DNA of 64,000 nucleotides. It comes from Sipunculus nudus (Eukaryota; Annelida; Sipuncula; Golfingiida; Sipunculidae). Below, in pieces: positions 1 through 12,016 of the stretch. Each line of letters begins with the position of its first letter. The first letter of the stretch is position 1. Both the position numbers and the translations under genes were made by a program. The stretch covers positions 39,302,840-39,366,839 of the forward strand of contig CM049322.1 in NCBI GenBank assembly GCA_026874595.1. Direction: 5' to 3'. The notes beneath the pieces are model-generated. The model had not been told where the DNA came from, searched no databases, and saw only the letters and a list, made by a program, of their open reading frames with translations.

Positions 1-1480
1 TGTGTCTTATCTGTTTAGTGGATACAACTTAAAACAACACAACAAAGTGCACAACATAAGGTGGTGCAAAAAATATTAGTTCCCGAGAAACCTGTGTAAC
101 GGTGCATCAGAGAAAATATTTAAACCTACACAGCACTTACAATAAATGTAATTTTTTTCCCCCCGTGGATATCTTCTATTTGCATAAATACTATTAATTC
201 AGCAGCTTTAGCTGTGCAGTGACATGTGTTTGCTGCATGTTTTTTTAAGTCTAAAAGTGACTTATGATGGGTCACTGAGTGACCATGCCTAGACCCACAT
301 TACAACCATTATGTATGCTAGAAAAGAAGATGGGAAGTTTTCAGCAAAATATAGGGGAAGATTCATGTCCAGCTCAGCACATGCTTTTAATAAATCTTAA
401 CAGTTTTGGCGCTAAAGTAAGAGCTGCTACACTACACCTATACACGTACACTCATTAACTCAAACAGGGGGCATAGTACATAATGTACCTTACAACAGCA
501 CAATGAAAATATACACAGAAATCTGCAAAATAAGAAAGCCTCTGCACATGCGATGTCTGAAAAACAAACACACACTGCTTTGTGCCAAGTTTTCATGTGC
601 TTATAATTGTGTGTGGAATGTGCACCTGTGAAATGCCAATAATTGCCCCTCCACCAAATTCTTATTAAGAACACCAAGCCCTGAGATGAAATTTAAAATC
701 TGTGCAATCCTTGATGTGTCAAGCTGCCAGCAAATGTGCTGTATCAAGGAGAATAAAAATCCCTAGCCTCTTGACCATAACACTTGAAGTGTGACACAGG
801 AGTGTGGTGTTGTATGTTAAGTTAAGAGTTTAGAATGACTATACAAGGTTGATAACCTGAGCAGTTGTGCATAAAATTTTTTTTTAATATTGATTCTAAA
901 GGCTCTCACGCCAGTATGACGGCAAAAAAAATCAAAGGTAAAATCACTATGAACCATTCTTTTACATCTCATCTATCTTGAATACTTTAAATATATAATG
1001 GTTTATATAATGTGTTCTACATGATTTAAGGATTTCAGAAAATTCAAATACTTCAACAGAATTAATTTAAACACAAACTGCTCCCTAATGGAACTTGCTT
1101 AGAAAATATTAACTAAATCACTGCAATTCTAGTCTATTTAATACAAGTCATGTAATAATGATGCATTATCATAAATTATTAATACTTTATATAAAATTAA
1201 TTACTGACAAATTAAACAACAGGTCACCCCCATGGAAGTACACACATAAATTACAAATTAAGAATGTAATAAATGTTCTACAAGATATAAGAGACTAAGA
1301 GATATAAATTTTGCCCAAATGCTCCAAAAGTTTTCTCTCTCATACAGATATATATATATATATTAATTACCATGACAACAGGCACAAAGCAGATATGTGA
1401 ATCTGATAAAAAGAAATACACCAGTGAAAGTAACAAGCATAGTGACACCTAGTGACAATGACGTGTCACTGTAGACCTAC
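1..1480. other. Intron of the SLC7 gene, no exon found
   Basis: The donor of the last visible exon lies at 1480-1479 (minus strand), so this stretch is intron. I searched for the expected next segment (LFFVGAREGHLP-like) on the minus strand and did not find it. The DNA is AT-rich with a short TA run near 1350. Confidence 0.7.
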
Positions 1481-1584
1481 CGAGCCACGCTCATTATACA
1501 ACCGTTGAGACTTCCAAATGTAGAACAGGCCACAAACAGGGGCATTATCATTCCATATGACCCAAAGAGGTCATATGCTGCTTC
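1481..1584 (-). CDS. SLC7A: SLC7 gene, coding exon 6 (TM8 region)
   Basis: This exon encodes residues 303-336 plus two bases of Arg337, starting EAAYDLFG and containing [15 protein letters not shown], the TM8 signature of SLC7 light chains (human LAT1 has VFVGLSCFGSVNGS). The acceptor is TTTTTCAG/GAAG and the donor CTCG/GTAGGT. The exon is 104 nt, entering in phase 0 and leaving in phase 2. It is the last exon in the window. Confidence 0.92.
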
Positions 1585-4500
1585 CTGAAAAAGATGGTTT
1601 CAATTAGCCAATCACAGTGCATCCTACAGGGAATTAACCAATCAGAATCTCACAATCAGTTGTCTGCTCTGAGACAATGCTAATCACTTCTCTCATAGAG
1701 GAACACTTTTATTTGATTAAAGACTAAAGAAACCTTAGGGGTATTATGGCAAATGCAACTAAAGAATGAGGGGAAATTTCTTCAGAAAAAAAGGGAAATT
1801 TCTTTTTTTTCCTTTTCAATACTAAAACAAACAGAATAGACAGATGCTGCCATTTGGTGGCAGGAATACTCATACTATTTGGCTCTCTGGAGCACAGTCT
1901 CCAAAGAGGAGAACAGTGATACTAAAAGTTTTCAAAATACATAAATTTCAATTTTTATTTAATTTCAAACTTTGCCATAAGCTTGTTCTATATACCAAAA
2001 AATGTGCACCCACCCAGTGTTGTTAAATAGAGATTTCAAGGTATTAGATAAATAAAGCCGGTGTTACATTTAATTTGCATCAAGATGAGCTACAAGAAAT
2101 ACTTGCGTTCACCTTGATTCAAGCAGTGGTGGTTTCGTCAGATAAGTGCAAGAAAAGTGTATATTAAAATGTTCAGATAGTATGCAACATTTCATAGGAT
2201 TCACCATTACCAATTATGTCTTGGAATAGTATGATAAAATGTCTAGTATTTTAACAGCAGAAATAGTATACAAATGGCATAAACATAACAAAATTCTTGA
2301 TGCCATGAGCTATTTCAAGGAAAATTACAGATTGTCTGATGTCATGTTTCTACTAATCATTTAAATTAATAATATGTATTATTTATTTCGAGGAATCTGG
2401 TCAAATATCAAATTCATCTGAAAGTTGTGCATGATTGAAGCATTAATTGGCTGTTACTTCACAAATGAACCAGCATAAAACTTAGAAGCATTACACACAA
2501 GCATAATTAGAATATATTAAACATTTTTTGTGTCTTTTTTATGTTTTTTGAACTTACAGAGGTTTGAATTGTACATCAAATAGTTCTGAACAATTTGTAA
2601 GTACTCACTACAGCCACAGCTTCTGATGCCAGAAGTCTCTGTGGTCCGAGAACAGCAAGATAGGCGATGTTGGCCATGACATAGATGACCGTTACCAGTG
2701 GCATAGATATGAGGATAGCTCTTGGCAAGTTCCTGTAACACAGAAACAGAATAAATCTAAGCTGATTCTCCATGAGATTACAAATCATATCCACTTTAGC
2801 AAATATATGTGCAATCATCAGTTTCCAATCTTTCAAATCAGTTACAGTAAACTTTTTTAAGGACAATCATTTACATCAGGGTTGCTAGTTTGCTGATTTC
2901 AAAGCCAAATGAAGCCATTTACACTCTAACAGGATGTCAAATATATTTGGCAGTAAAAGAATAACTGCTCAACTTCTTACTGAATCATAAATTTTCAAGA
3001 ATTTCCTTATACAATTAATATATAAACTGCAATTTGCTGTGTATGGATAAGATAGAAGACCAACAAATGAAAAGCATAACAGATATATTTTTTTTACTTG
3101 TCTTGAAACTAGGGCTGAAAAGAGTACTCGAGTACTCGAGTCCGGGTTATACTTACCGAGTACTCGAGTAAAAAAAATTTGGACTCGAGTACTCTTATAT
3201 GTACATGCATATCTGAATATTACTGCAAAAGTACGGACAGTCTCTAGGCCTATTTATTCATTATCGTAGCCTGGCATATGGCTCTAAACATATGCTAGCT
3301 AATTTAACAAAGGTCTTGTAGTGACATATATCTGTTCCTTCGTTGGGATAAAGTTAATCCGTCACGAATTCAAATATACGCATATTTTGAATCGGTACAG
3401 AGATGTCCGTTGTATCTTACAGCATTGCCATGGTAATGAGTACTCGAGTCCGAGGCAGGTAATGCCTAACGGGTACTCGAGTCCAAAAATTTGTCCCCGT
3501 TTCAGCCCTACTTGAAACCGCAGCAGTTATATTTTGGATTTAGCATTATTCCGTTTTGCAGGATATACTTATCAGAAACTGCACAGGCCAGTTCAAGGTG
3601 ATTGGCTGATTTGAGTCACATGGCATGCTGATGCACTGTGTTTCCAGGTGCCAGTTTGACTGACTTTAGGAGGAGGGAAATTTGATTCTGTCCCTTTCTG
3701 GAAACCCTGTTTTACAAGCGACGTTAACCTGAGCAGGTTTGTGAACAGATGTTGATGTGGATAAGGCAGATCTTGATATATATTTTTGTTTTTAAAGATT
3801 TCTGCAGAGTAGTAACTGATGTCATATGCAATGATAATTTAATCTAAAACATTTCCTGCATATTAAATTAAATAACACTTTCCTCACAATCAATCTACTT
3901 TGTATAACCATAATGCCATCTTTATTATACATTTGAGAAAACTATCCAAATATTCAAAATGGGCTTTTTAATGTTCTCTATATACCTGGATTAGACATAT
4001 TTTTAATATTTTAACATTGTTAAAACTTACACATATGGATTTTTCAACTCCTCTGTGAGGAAATTCAAGGTATACCTGAAATTAAATAAAATATATAACC
4101 ATATATAAGATTGTAAATCAAACAATTAACAAATAACACTATTATTAAAGAACATATCAAATTTAAACACTTCTTACACTATACTTTACTTAAAGAACAC
4201 ATCAAAATGCGTTTGCATGATAATAAAAGAATTGGATCATGCAAGTTGCTTGATGAATCCTTGTTCTTTTCAAGTTCCTTAGTTCTGTGTAGCAAATATA
4301 CATACCAGTATATGAGAAAAACTCTGAATCCCATATATCATTTTAAAACCTAATATACATGAAAAAATTGCTTCATATGACAAAATGGAAGAATTAGGCC
4401 AAAAAAAAAAGGTATGATTCTCAGGAGCTAGTTTGTTTTTTACCTTTTATGTACAGGTTTTGATAAAAATGTCATATGATCAGTGATGTGTTTTAATAGG

Positions 4501-7500
4501 TGGGCATGCTTTGCTTCTGTGGGTCTGTCATTATAAGATCTATGGGACTGAAATTTAAGATCTTTTCTTTAAGTATCCACATTGAAGGCTCAGAAAATAC
4601 ATCAACAAATCTGAAAGATTTCCAAGGATCTTCAGGCTTATAGGCACCTGTAGTTCATTAAACATAGGATAACACCAACACATTTTTGGGTATGAGAGAC
4701 TTACCATCCTGAATAGGAGAACAACCCTGAGTAAAACGACAGTGCAATTTTACGTGGATCAGTGTTGGTGTTCTCAAATGAATTATTGAAATGTCTAGTT
4801 TTACCTGAAAAAGAAAAAAAAATTATTATGAAAGCAAATATAGTATGTAGAGAAAACAAGGAATTTATAATTTCAACCAAAAAATGTCATACTTTTAAAA
4901 TTAGATATATAATAGGAAAAATAAGATTAACTAAACATGGCAAAAGACCTAAACTTCATCTTTACAATATAATTTTTGTAAACAAAATTACAGTATATAA
5001 TCATGTAGGGCATAAGATGAAGCAATGGTGTACAAGACTATGAATGTTTATTCTTTCATCACCATGATGACAATAAAGATGATGTTGATATTTAAAAACC
5101 CGATTAAAGATTAACATATTGAAGTCACAGGCAGAATTACAGTGATCTGAGGTGAGATAAGGATTTTGATTTTGCCAACCGGAGCTTGAAATATTTATCT
5201 CATCTATTGTTAGAATACATGTAGACTCTGCCAGGGATAGACTGGAATTTTAAACTGAAATCACAGAGTTATATTTAAACCTGTCTGGATTCTAATTTTG
5301 CCTGTCACATGAATAAATTCTGTAAATACTTCTGCAAGCAAATGGTTACATTTTCAAAGGTGGTCTGTACTTGTATATCCCTGGGATTATTAGTTACCTA
5401 GGAACTTCCATCTGTTTGTCTGTTGCTCAAAACAGATGAGTATTCCAATAAATTTTGTGCAGAGGTCATCCTGAAAGCAGGGATTAAATTTCAAACTGTA
5501 CTCAATCTTTGTACATTTTTTTTCACAATGTACATCCTTTACCGGACTACCGCTTCCATCAACACTGCCACCTTGTGGGCTAATTTGGTACTATTGTGGC
5601 TGGTGGATATGGAGGCATGGACAAGCTGATTACAAATTAGGTGTACTACACACCTGACATCTGCTGGGGGATATTGGTACTATACAAGAATGGTCTGGAA
5701 AGAAACGGGACCTTGAATAAGTTTTCATTATTTTGGGGTGGTCACTAAACTGAGGAGGTCATCAGGTGAGGTTTTACTGCACTGGTAGAGATGATTCAAT
5801 GACATACGTACCCATGGCCATAACTACGATTCCCGTGAGAATGATGAGCACCAATGCGAGAGTTTTGATGATTGTGAAAATGTTCTGCACTCGGGCCGCC
5901 CATTTCACTGATACACAATTTACGAATGTCAAAAATGCTGAAATACAAAAGAAAACAGGATTAATACAAGAACCAGAAATTCCATTTTCTGAAGACTGGA
6001 CTATCACGCCAAATTAAAAGAAAAGCCTTATAAACTGTAATAATGTCCCAGTCAAATATAACCCTTTAAAATTTTTTTGCTCAGAAACGTGCGCCCATGA
6101 GTTTGACTGCATTTTGATCTCCAAGGCCTGGTTTGTGACATCCAAGTGTGAACGCAAAATGGTAGTCACTTTCTGAGGACAACTTCCAGGCAAGAATCAG
6201 TTTGCCGGGTACAGTGGCAAGAGGACAGACCAGCAAATTTATAGGGCAGTATCACACATATCTGCAACCATGCCAAAACTCATTAGGATTATGGTCATGG
6301 AGTTTTGTTATGGAAAACACATACAAGGACCATGTTTACTCACACACAGAACCATAACAATATAGTAAAACAGGTAAACTGCAGACAGTGAGTAGATGTG
6401 CCAGACTGGCTTTACTGGGAAACTCATTTATACAGCTAAAATGAACTATTGACGAGATATAATACACATATACTGCAAATATTCTTGTACCTTTAAAAAT
6501 AAAGTTGAGTTTCATTTCAAGGGCTGTGTCAAAATAAAGTTTTAATATACATGTAGATAAAGGTGCCCTGCTTGCTACTGTAAAATATTAATGTGTGTAT
6601 CATACATCATGCATGTTAATGTTGATAAAAGTGCTGAGCTTGCTATGTACAATAAAATATTTATGTGTGTACCATACATTATGCATGACAGATATTTGTA
6701 GCATTACGGCCAGGTTGTGACCTAAATATGCTAACATTGAAAGAGAAAAGTTTAATAACCTACAGTACTGTCATCTGAATCTATTGACCTAAAAATCTCC
6801 GGCCCAAACATATGTTATATCTATCACAACTTTTTGTGTTTGTGTCTGGCTTTATAATAAATTCAGATCTGCTGCCCTTTTATTTCTATAAATAAATAAG
6901 AAATAATGAGTTGAAAAGACATCCTAAAAATTGTCAAAACATTTGTGGAAAGTTTTATTGTATGTGATTATATTCTGAATGACAGGGCTCAAAATTAGGG
7001 CCAGACCAATAAAATTTCCCAGACACTTGTAGGGAGTCAGGTCTGCCAATCAATTTTTCAAGGTGTGATCCAGATCGCTTTTTCACAGAATTATGTATAT
7101 ATAATTCTGCTGTGCATTTAAAAATGATAACACTATCCAGTTGATTTCCATATGAGCATCTTTTTGAATTTAAACACTTGTGTATTCAAAACTGTAAATT
7201 ATAAAATGCTGGGTGAATGGTTTTCAAACATGCAATATTGAAAACGGGGTATTTTTCATATAAACATTTAACTGACCCATGGGTTATAAGGTTCGGTTGA
7301 CTGGCATAACATCCACAAGTGTCAGTCATATGTTGAAGAAATTGAGAAATGGGGAGCTTTTGCATCGATTTCAACTGAAAATGGACCAACTGCCATGAAA
7401 CACCAAATTTGCAAGTGATACTTACTATGAGTTTGTAAGGCCAATTCTGTTCTAACTGTGCATACTGACATAACAGTTCGTGCAAAAAAGGCATATGAAT

Positions 7501-10332
7501 TCATATTTTAGATCCTACTGTGAATTTTGTTCAACAGCCCACCACATCAAGTTCAAAAGCTTGGCTGTCTGAGTATGCTTGGCAGTGAAACCTGTGTACA
7601 TAATAAAGTCCTTTGTCTTTTGAGACTGTGAATGTTTTAGATTTGCTGATGGATGGCCTTAATAGAGAGGTGGTTTTATTAGACAGGTAGTCTTTCAGGC
7701 AGGCTCCATTCCACTCAGTATCATCATTATGGTGAAACTTTATGCACACACACAAGGGTGGTCTTAATAGACAAATGGTCTTATCAAAGAGGTGATCATT
7801 CAGACAGGTTTTACTGAAGTTAAAGATGTCATACCCACTTGATACTCTCACATTTCTCCTTGGTTGATCATTAACAAAAATGTGCCAGAAATGTCAGGGA
7901 CAACTACAACATCTGAAAATCTCATTTGTACTGAATTAGTTGGTGCTCTTATTCCACAAGGGATTGAAATTATAAGGGGCCAATTAGCCAGTGTTTTAAC
8001 GCTCAGGCTCAACATTTCTAGTACACACAGGCCCGATTGGCCTGCAGATTGTCCGCCACACCATGCAAAGGCACACTGGCAGGGATAAACATTTACCGCC
8101 GTATGGCTCTCTGTAATGTTAAAATGTGTGTACACATGGGTTCTAGCTGCTAAATGCACACTTTGTTGCAAATTAAGTTACTTTGTTTATAAATCATTTT
8201 TGAACTCTAAAATCGTGGTCTATTTTTATGTTGTCTACAGTATCAAAGGAGTGGTGCGACCTGTAATTTGCCTTGCTTAGCCTGGAAATCTCTATCTACA
8301 GGCCCGGCGGCCTGTAAATTTTAAAACTAATTTCTACCCCTGTCCGCTATGGAGCCTTGAGATAATCTATGCAGATACAACTAAACAAGTATATCACATT
8401 TTCATAAACCATAAAATGAAACTCAATTCTGTGACCCTCCAGTTGCAGTCATATTGGTTTGCAAGAAGTCACATGACAAGCAAAATCGATTGATATCTGT
8501 GTCTTTGCACAAGTATGGACCTTCTGGTTTTTCTTGGGTTAGTCAGTGGAAAGATACCATTGTATCCATACCAGTGTACGTCAACGTAAGGCATCAACTA
8601 TGAAACTACCTAGCTACTAGCTAGCGATGTTAAATTTTCTTTTCCACTTCCAGGTGGCGCATTGATCATCCACAGAGTGAACACAGAGCACATCGTGACA
8701 GAACAAACTGCGGGACTGACTGTAAGACAACACGCCAGGCATAAAACCTGCAGTGACAGTACTATGAGTGGGTTGCTAGGCAGACAATCGTGTTTTCTTA
8801 GTTAAACATGAGCTTCTCACTCACATAAAAGAAATACAGGTTGGGATGCGGTCTTAATGGAATGCTAGGCAAAGATGCATCTGTGTGCATATATATATAT
8901 GTACTCACACTTGTGTATTAGAATAAAGATGTGTTTGCTCACATATTCTGTTTAGACTATTACATGGAACACATGCATGAGAAAATAGACCTATGACTCA
9001 TGAGTATGGGTCATAATCTAGGAAGTTTGTTTTCATCCTGGCCAGATTCTGTGTAAACAGACTGCCTGTCCTATATCTGTTAAAATGTGGTCTTGAACAT
9101 CCCAGACAGTGGGAACAGAGGATCACAACTGAGATCTCAACAATGTACAGCATTCTGGTTAATAATGTGAATGAGGGCAAGAACCCATATACATTTTTAT
9201 AAGGATTAAAATTTTTTCCCCTTAAATGGTGTCCTGCACATTATGTATTACATTATCATATGCATTCTATTTATATTGCTACACACTCAATTGTGGCCAT
9301 GGTGGCTGCTGACCTTTCAGTTACCTCTTTGAACAATAGATGATATGGGTGGGAGGGGGGAGGGGGAGCTCATAACTGTATAATTATCTTCCAAAAAAAT
9401 TACATGTTTTTATAGGAAACACTACTGCACAAATTCAACGTATGATATAGTATGTATAACATTCATTTCTAATTCTACAGTAATTGTAATACCATCAACT
9501 ACCAGTTAATATTTATAACTGAGAAAATACCAAATTTGTTATTTGCTACAATATCTTAAAAGAAATAAAAAACTGCTTGAAATATATTTCCTTTGAGATC
9601 AAATTGGAATCTTTCAGTTTATATATGCTATACAAATAAATCTGTAAAAAAATGTATCTGATACAGTGATGGTTTATAGTATACTGATATATTATGTTTA
9701 CAATATTTTACAACAAATTAGGTTTTCCTACTACAAGCCTCAACTTATATTACAAAATTTACTGTATAATACTTTATAATTACATATTCAAACTTACCTA
9801 TAGCTGCCGCTGCTAGTAACACCTGTACTTCTAACGGTGATTGACAGTCAGGATAAAATGGCTGAAGTAAATTTTGAGCAAATGTCAATGCGATAACAGC
9901 ATTGGCTGCTGGGAATATTACGATCAACGACGCCCAGAGGTACAAAAATCCGAGAAAACCTCCAAAGGTTTCTTGAACATACGAGTATTGGCCCCCACTT
10001 TTAGTTATAACTGTACCAAGTTCGGCGAAACATAATGCTCCCAGCATGCATATGAATCCAGCAACTGCCCATACTATCAATGACAGTCCAACGGAGCCAC
10101 TTTCTTCTAATACACCTTTCGGAGACACAAATATACCACTGCCTATAATAGTTCCTAAGATTAACGCTATTCCACTAGGCAGTCCCAAAGTCCTCTCAAG
10201 TTTGATTTCGTCTGTGACAATTTCAACTCCTTTTTCGTTATTGTTGCTGCGTAAAGGCTCCTGTTCGGCTCCCACCGCCTCTGTACTTCCCCCACGCCGT
10301 CGCTCCATACTGCTGTAGTTCTGGTGCTCACC
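1481..10332 (-). CDS. SLC7A: SLC7-family heteromeric amino acid transporter light subunit (six coding exons, 3' end off window)
   Basis: Joining 10332-9798, 5937-5812, 4804-4705, 4075-4031, 2732-2609 and 1584-1481 on the minus strand gives one open frame of about 337 residues counted from the ATG at 10308. All five introns in the window start GT and end AG. Family knowledge: these are APC-superfamily antiporters with 12 TMs, disulphide-linked to an SLC3 heavy chain (4F2hc or rBAT), exchanging amino acids at the plasma membrane. Seen: [12 protein letters not shown] in TM1, KSGG after TM2, Cys155 in the extracellular TM3-TM4 loop (where human LAT1 Cys164 bonds the heavy chain), FSYSGW in TM6 with the gating Phe at 241, and a TEELKNP-NLP stretch before TM7. 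FSYSGW-TLN and ISMPLVT are most like y+LAT (SLC7A6/7), while parts of exon 2 resemble b(0,+)AT, so the paralogue is uncertain. Light subunits are about 480-530 residues; TM9-12 are missing here only because the window ends. Confidence 0.93.
1585..2608. other. SLC7 intron, 1.0 kb
   Basis: Intron between coding exons 5 and 6. It starts GTGAGTAC and ends TTTCAG on the minus strand. It is AT-rich, and I see no coding, RNA gene or recognisable repeat in it. Confidence 0.75.
2609..2732 (-). CDS. SLC7A: SLC7 gene, coding exon 5 (TM7)
   Basis: This exon encodes [17 protein letters not shown] followed by [10 protein letters not shown] and LASEAVAV, residues 262-302. NLPRAI and S(E/D)AVAV are near-invariant in LAT and y+LAT light subunits and flank TM7. 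The acceptor is GTTACAG/G and the donor GTA/GTGAGT. The exon is 124 nt: it supplies the third base of Val261 and ends in phase 0. The in-frame join with exon 6 ([12 protein letters not shown]) matches the family alignment. Confidence 0.93.
2733..4030. other. SLC7 intron carrying a hAT-like MITE
   Basis: Intron between coding exons 4 and 5, starting GTAAGT and ending TTACAG on the minus strand. The only structured content seen is the element at 3110-3510, described separately. Confidence 0.75.
3110..3510. mobile_element. hAT-like MITE with perfect 8-bp target-site duplication
   Basis: The 401-bp element begins TAGGGCTGAAA and ends TTTCAGCCCTA, a clear terminal inverted repeat. CTTGAAAC is present immediately on both sides (3102-3109 and 3511-3518), an exact 8-bp duplication as hAT transposases make. 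Inside each end are iterated ACTCGAGT palindromes. The only frame of note (3321-3515) has no recognisable protein, so the element is non-autonomous. The intact duplication argues for a fairly recent insertion. Confidence 0.85.
4031..4075 (-). CDS. SLC7A: SLC7 gene, coding exon 4b (45-nt small exon)
   Basis: This exon completes Trp246, encodes [14 protein letters not shown] and ends with GT of Val261. The segment equals NYLNFVTEEMINPY of human LAT1, the TM6 to TM7 linker. The acceptor is TTCAG/GTAT and the donor TATGT/GTAAGT. At 45 nt it is unusually small. Leaving it out would delete exactly 15 residues without changing frame. Confidence 0.92.
4076..4704. other. SLC7 intron, 0.6 kb
   Basis: Intron between the exon with FSYSG and the 45-nt exon, with GTAAGT at one end and TTCAG at the other on the minus strand. 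AT-rich; nothing else recognised. Confidence 0.75.
4705..4804 (-). CDS. SLC7A: SLC7 gene, coding exon 4a (TM5-TM6 loop and TM6 start)
   Basis: This exon encodes residues 213-245 and two bases of Trp246. It begins [15 protein letters not shown], an extracellular-loop segment with an NNS sequon at 219-221, and ends [14 protein letters not shown]. The FSYSGW motif is in unwound TM6, and Phe241 is the substrate-gate aromatic (Phe252 in human LAT1). The acceptor is TTTTTCAG/GTAA and the donor GGATG/GTAAGT, 100 nt. FSYSGW rather than FAYGGW favours y+LAT over LAT. Confidence 0.93.
4805..5811. other. SLC7 intron, 1.0 kb
   Basis: Intron starting GTACGTATG and ending TTTTTCAG on the minus strand. Its upstream end (about 5735-5790) holds a short GGTGGTCACTAAACTGAGG-type motif that recurs elsewhere in the window (near 7660, 7760 and 14630). 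No coding or RNA feature was recognised. Confidence 0.7.
5812..5937 (-). CDS. SLC7A: SLC7 gene, coding exon 3 (TM4-TM5)
   Basis: This exon encodes residues 171-212 and the first base of Gly213: [13 protein letters not shown], then [19 protein letters not shown] and [10 protein letters not shown]. The VNC-SV--A--VQ-IFT--K-LAL pattern is diagnostic of SLC7 light subunits (TM4 end, intracellular loop, TM5). The acceptor is TTTGTATTTCAG/CATT and the donor ATGG/GTACGT. The exon is 126 nt, entering and leaving in phase 1. Confidence 0.93.
6555..6692. repeat. 68-bp tandem duplication
   Basis: Two diverged copies start GATAAAGGTGCCCTGC (6555) and GATAAAAGTGCTGAGC (6623). Both continue through ATGTGTGTA and CATACAT to ATGCATG. 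The period is 68 bp. Confidence 0.7.
7640..7830. repeat. Diverged direct repeat (GGTGGTCTTAATAGA motif)
   Basis: Two copies read roughly GGTGGT(T/C)TTA-TAGACA--TAGTC and lie about 95 bp apart (around 7669 and 7757). Related single fragments occur near 5735, 14630 and 15335, so this is a dispersed low-copy motif, not a local satellite. The element type is not known. Confidence 0.45.
9798..10332 (-). CDS. SLC7A: SLC7 gene, coding exon 2 (common N-terminus, TM1-TM3 and TM4 start)
   Basis: The exon begins after TTTTACAG at 10333. Its first eight codons (GEHQNYSS) are open in the frame of the ATG at 10308. Translation from that ATG gives MERRRGG, an acidic cytosolic tail, then [16 protein letters not shown] and [14 protein letters not shown] (TM1, GSG at 56-58), [16 protein letters not shown] (residues 91-106), TM3 and YPDCQSP with Cys155. 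The donor is CTATAG/GTAAGT in phase 1. The open frame continues beyond 10332 to an ATG at 10404, but it crosses the acceptor and has no homology, so I treat that part as intron. Because the codons before Met1 are open, upstream exons can add an alternative N-terminus. Confidence 0.94.
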
Positions 10333-10487
10333 CTGTAAAATATGAAATAAAACTTTCACCAATCTAGCTTTATCATAGTTAAATATTATTCCTGACTGTT
10401 CCAAACATATTCACAGACCTTAGTATTTCAGTCTTTTTTTTTACATATAATCAATGACTTTTCAGTGGCACTTTCTACTAGATCTTA

Positions 10488-10952
10488 AGGTGCCCATTCA
10501 CCTATCTTTTGAAAAAGAATTTATGTGATTTCTGAAGTCCCATGTCTATATATTAGTGATCTAAGGGTAATTCTGGTAAATGAGAGGTTCTTATAAGGCC
10601 TTTTGGATGGATGTAGGAACTTGTTTATAAACAACATTTTTGTAAACACAGCAATGTTGACAAACAGGAAAAACATGTAACCTATAAGGTGATAACTTGC
10701 AAATATATGTGGAGACAGAAAGGTCCCTTGTTGCAAAAGGCGATTTGCAAAGCTCTGGCTTATCTGACTTACCACCAGATGCCCTTGTTGAATTGTTTTA
10801 ATATTTTAGCAGGCCCCACATATTATAAACACAATGAAATAAACAAAACAAGCAGCATGTGAACAAAGACATCCACATTTCCTGCCTTTTTTAATAAAAG
10901 CTACAAGGGATTACCTTTAGTTTATAAAGGGCAGATAGGTGATTAGGCTCCT
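10488..10952. mobile_element. Harbinger-like MITE (TTA target duplication)
   Basis: The left end AGGTGCCCATTCACCTATCT pairs with the inverted right end AGGAGCCTAATCACCTATCT (17 of 20 matches). TTA flanks both ends (10485-10487 and 10953-10955), the TWA duplication of PIF/Harbinger elements. It is 465 bp long without a transposase. An internal segment near 10640 (CACAGCAATGTTGACAAACA) recurs near 38097. Confidence 0.72.
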
Positions 10953-11262
10953 TTAACTTAGTTAAAGGATGTTGGTTACTATATATGATGAGGATGATTT
11001 ATTATTATTAAACTTTCTGGATTCCATCATCAAAATCAGTGTTAAGACACAAAAGCAAATCCTTTATTTATATTACTTTCTGGCAGATTTCAGTTCGGCA
11101 TTTTCAACCATGATATGAAGGTATAATCATTTTCAGTAATATATTTAGCAATACATGATGGATGCTAAAATCAGAGACAAAATCCAGCTAAATCACAGAA
11201 TGACCGTTAATGCTTACCATTCATCACTTCAGTTGAAGATGTAAAAATTTATGCTTAGAAAC

Positions 11263-11457
11263 AAGGGCTTGAGTACTCCAGTCCAAGTAATACTTACCAA
11301 GTGTTTGACTCCAAAATTGGGACTAAAATTATTTGGTTTGTGTAAAAGCACATCTTAAGTACCATTATATTACTTATAGGTAGTATATATAAATTTATAT
11401 ATATGTTCATTACCATAGGTGTAGGATTTAAATAAAACAATTTACCTGTTTCAGCCA
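11263..11457. mobile_element. Degenerate relative of the 3110 hAT-like MITE
   Basis: It starts AAGGGCTTGAGTACTCCAGTC, continues with the TACTTACC-AGTG block seen at 3150, and ends TTTCAGCCAA. The order of motifs matches 3110-3510, but the copy is shorter and decayed and its ends and target site are unclear. Confidence 0.55.
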
Positions 11458-11936
11458 ATGTGGAGACCATGACATTTATATCCTATTTATTCAGACAGAA
11501 CTGGCACTTTAACTAGCTGAGAAATTATGAAATTTATATAGGAAATATGGATGGCATAGAATTTGCCTAGATACAATTGCATATATCCACAAACAGGCAT
11601 ATATAAAAAAAAGTGAGAAAACAGTGTGGAGATATATGAATTGTTGTGTGTATTGGTGATATTTCTCATAAAAACGGCAAAAAGCTGAAGAACAACACTT
11701 AAACATAGCAATGAATGCCTAGAGCCACCATCAGTCAAATAGAAAAAGATATCTGGTTCTCAACAGCTGTTTCGTTAAATGTGAAGGATCCCTCCTGTTT
11801 TTTGTATCATAACCTTTATGCAAGACACTAAAAAACTGATACATCTTGTAGAACTCTGGCCTGTTTCTGTTTGCCTTCAACTTGCAAACCTTCCTGACTC
11901 ATAACTGACAGGTCATTCACACGCACGCATATTTGT

Positions 11937-11940
<4 letters not shown>

Positions 11941-12012
<72 letters not shown>
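11941..12012. repeat. (TA)n microsatellite
   Basis: About 36 uninterrupted TA units. Confidence 0.95.

Positions 12013-12016
<4 letters not shown>

Larger units (their letters stand above)
5938..9797. other. SLC7 intron, 3.9 kb
   Basis: Intron between coding exons 2 and 3, GTAAGTTTG to TTTCAG on the minus strand. It contains a 68-bp tandem duplication near 6555 and a pair of GGTGGT-type copies near 7640-7830. The frames open here (for example 7186-7494 and 7848-8171) lack recognisable domains and look like chance. Confidence 0.75.

Noticed and set aside
10333-10404. Upstream ATG at 10404 extending the SLC7 frame to 219 residues
   Set aside because: The extension crosses a good acceptor (TTTTACAG at 10333), has no similarity to transporter N-termini and is followed by readthrough into intron at the other end.
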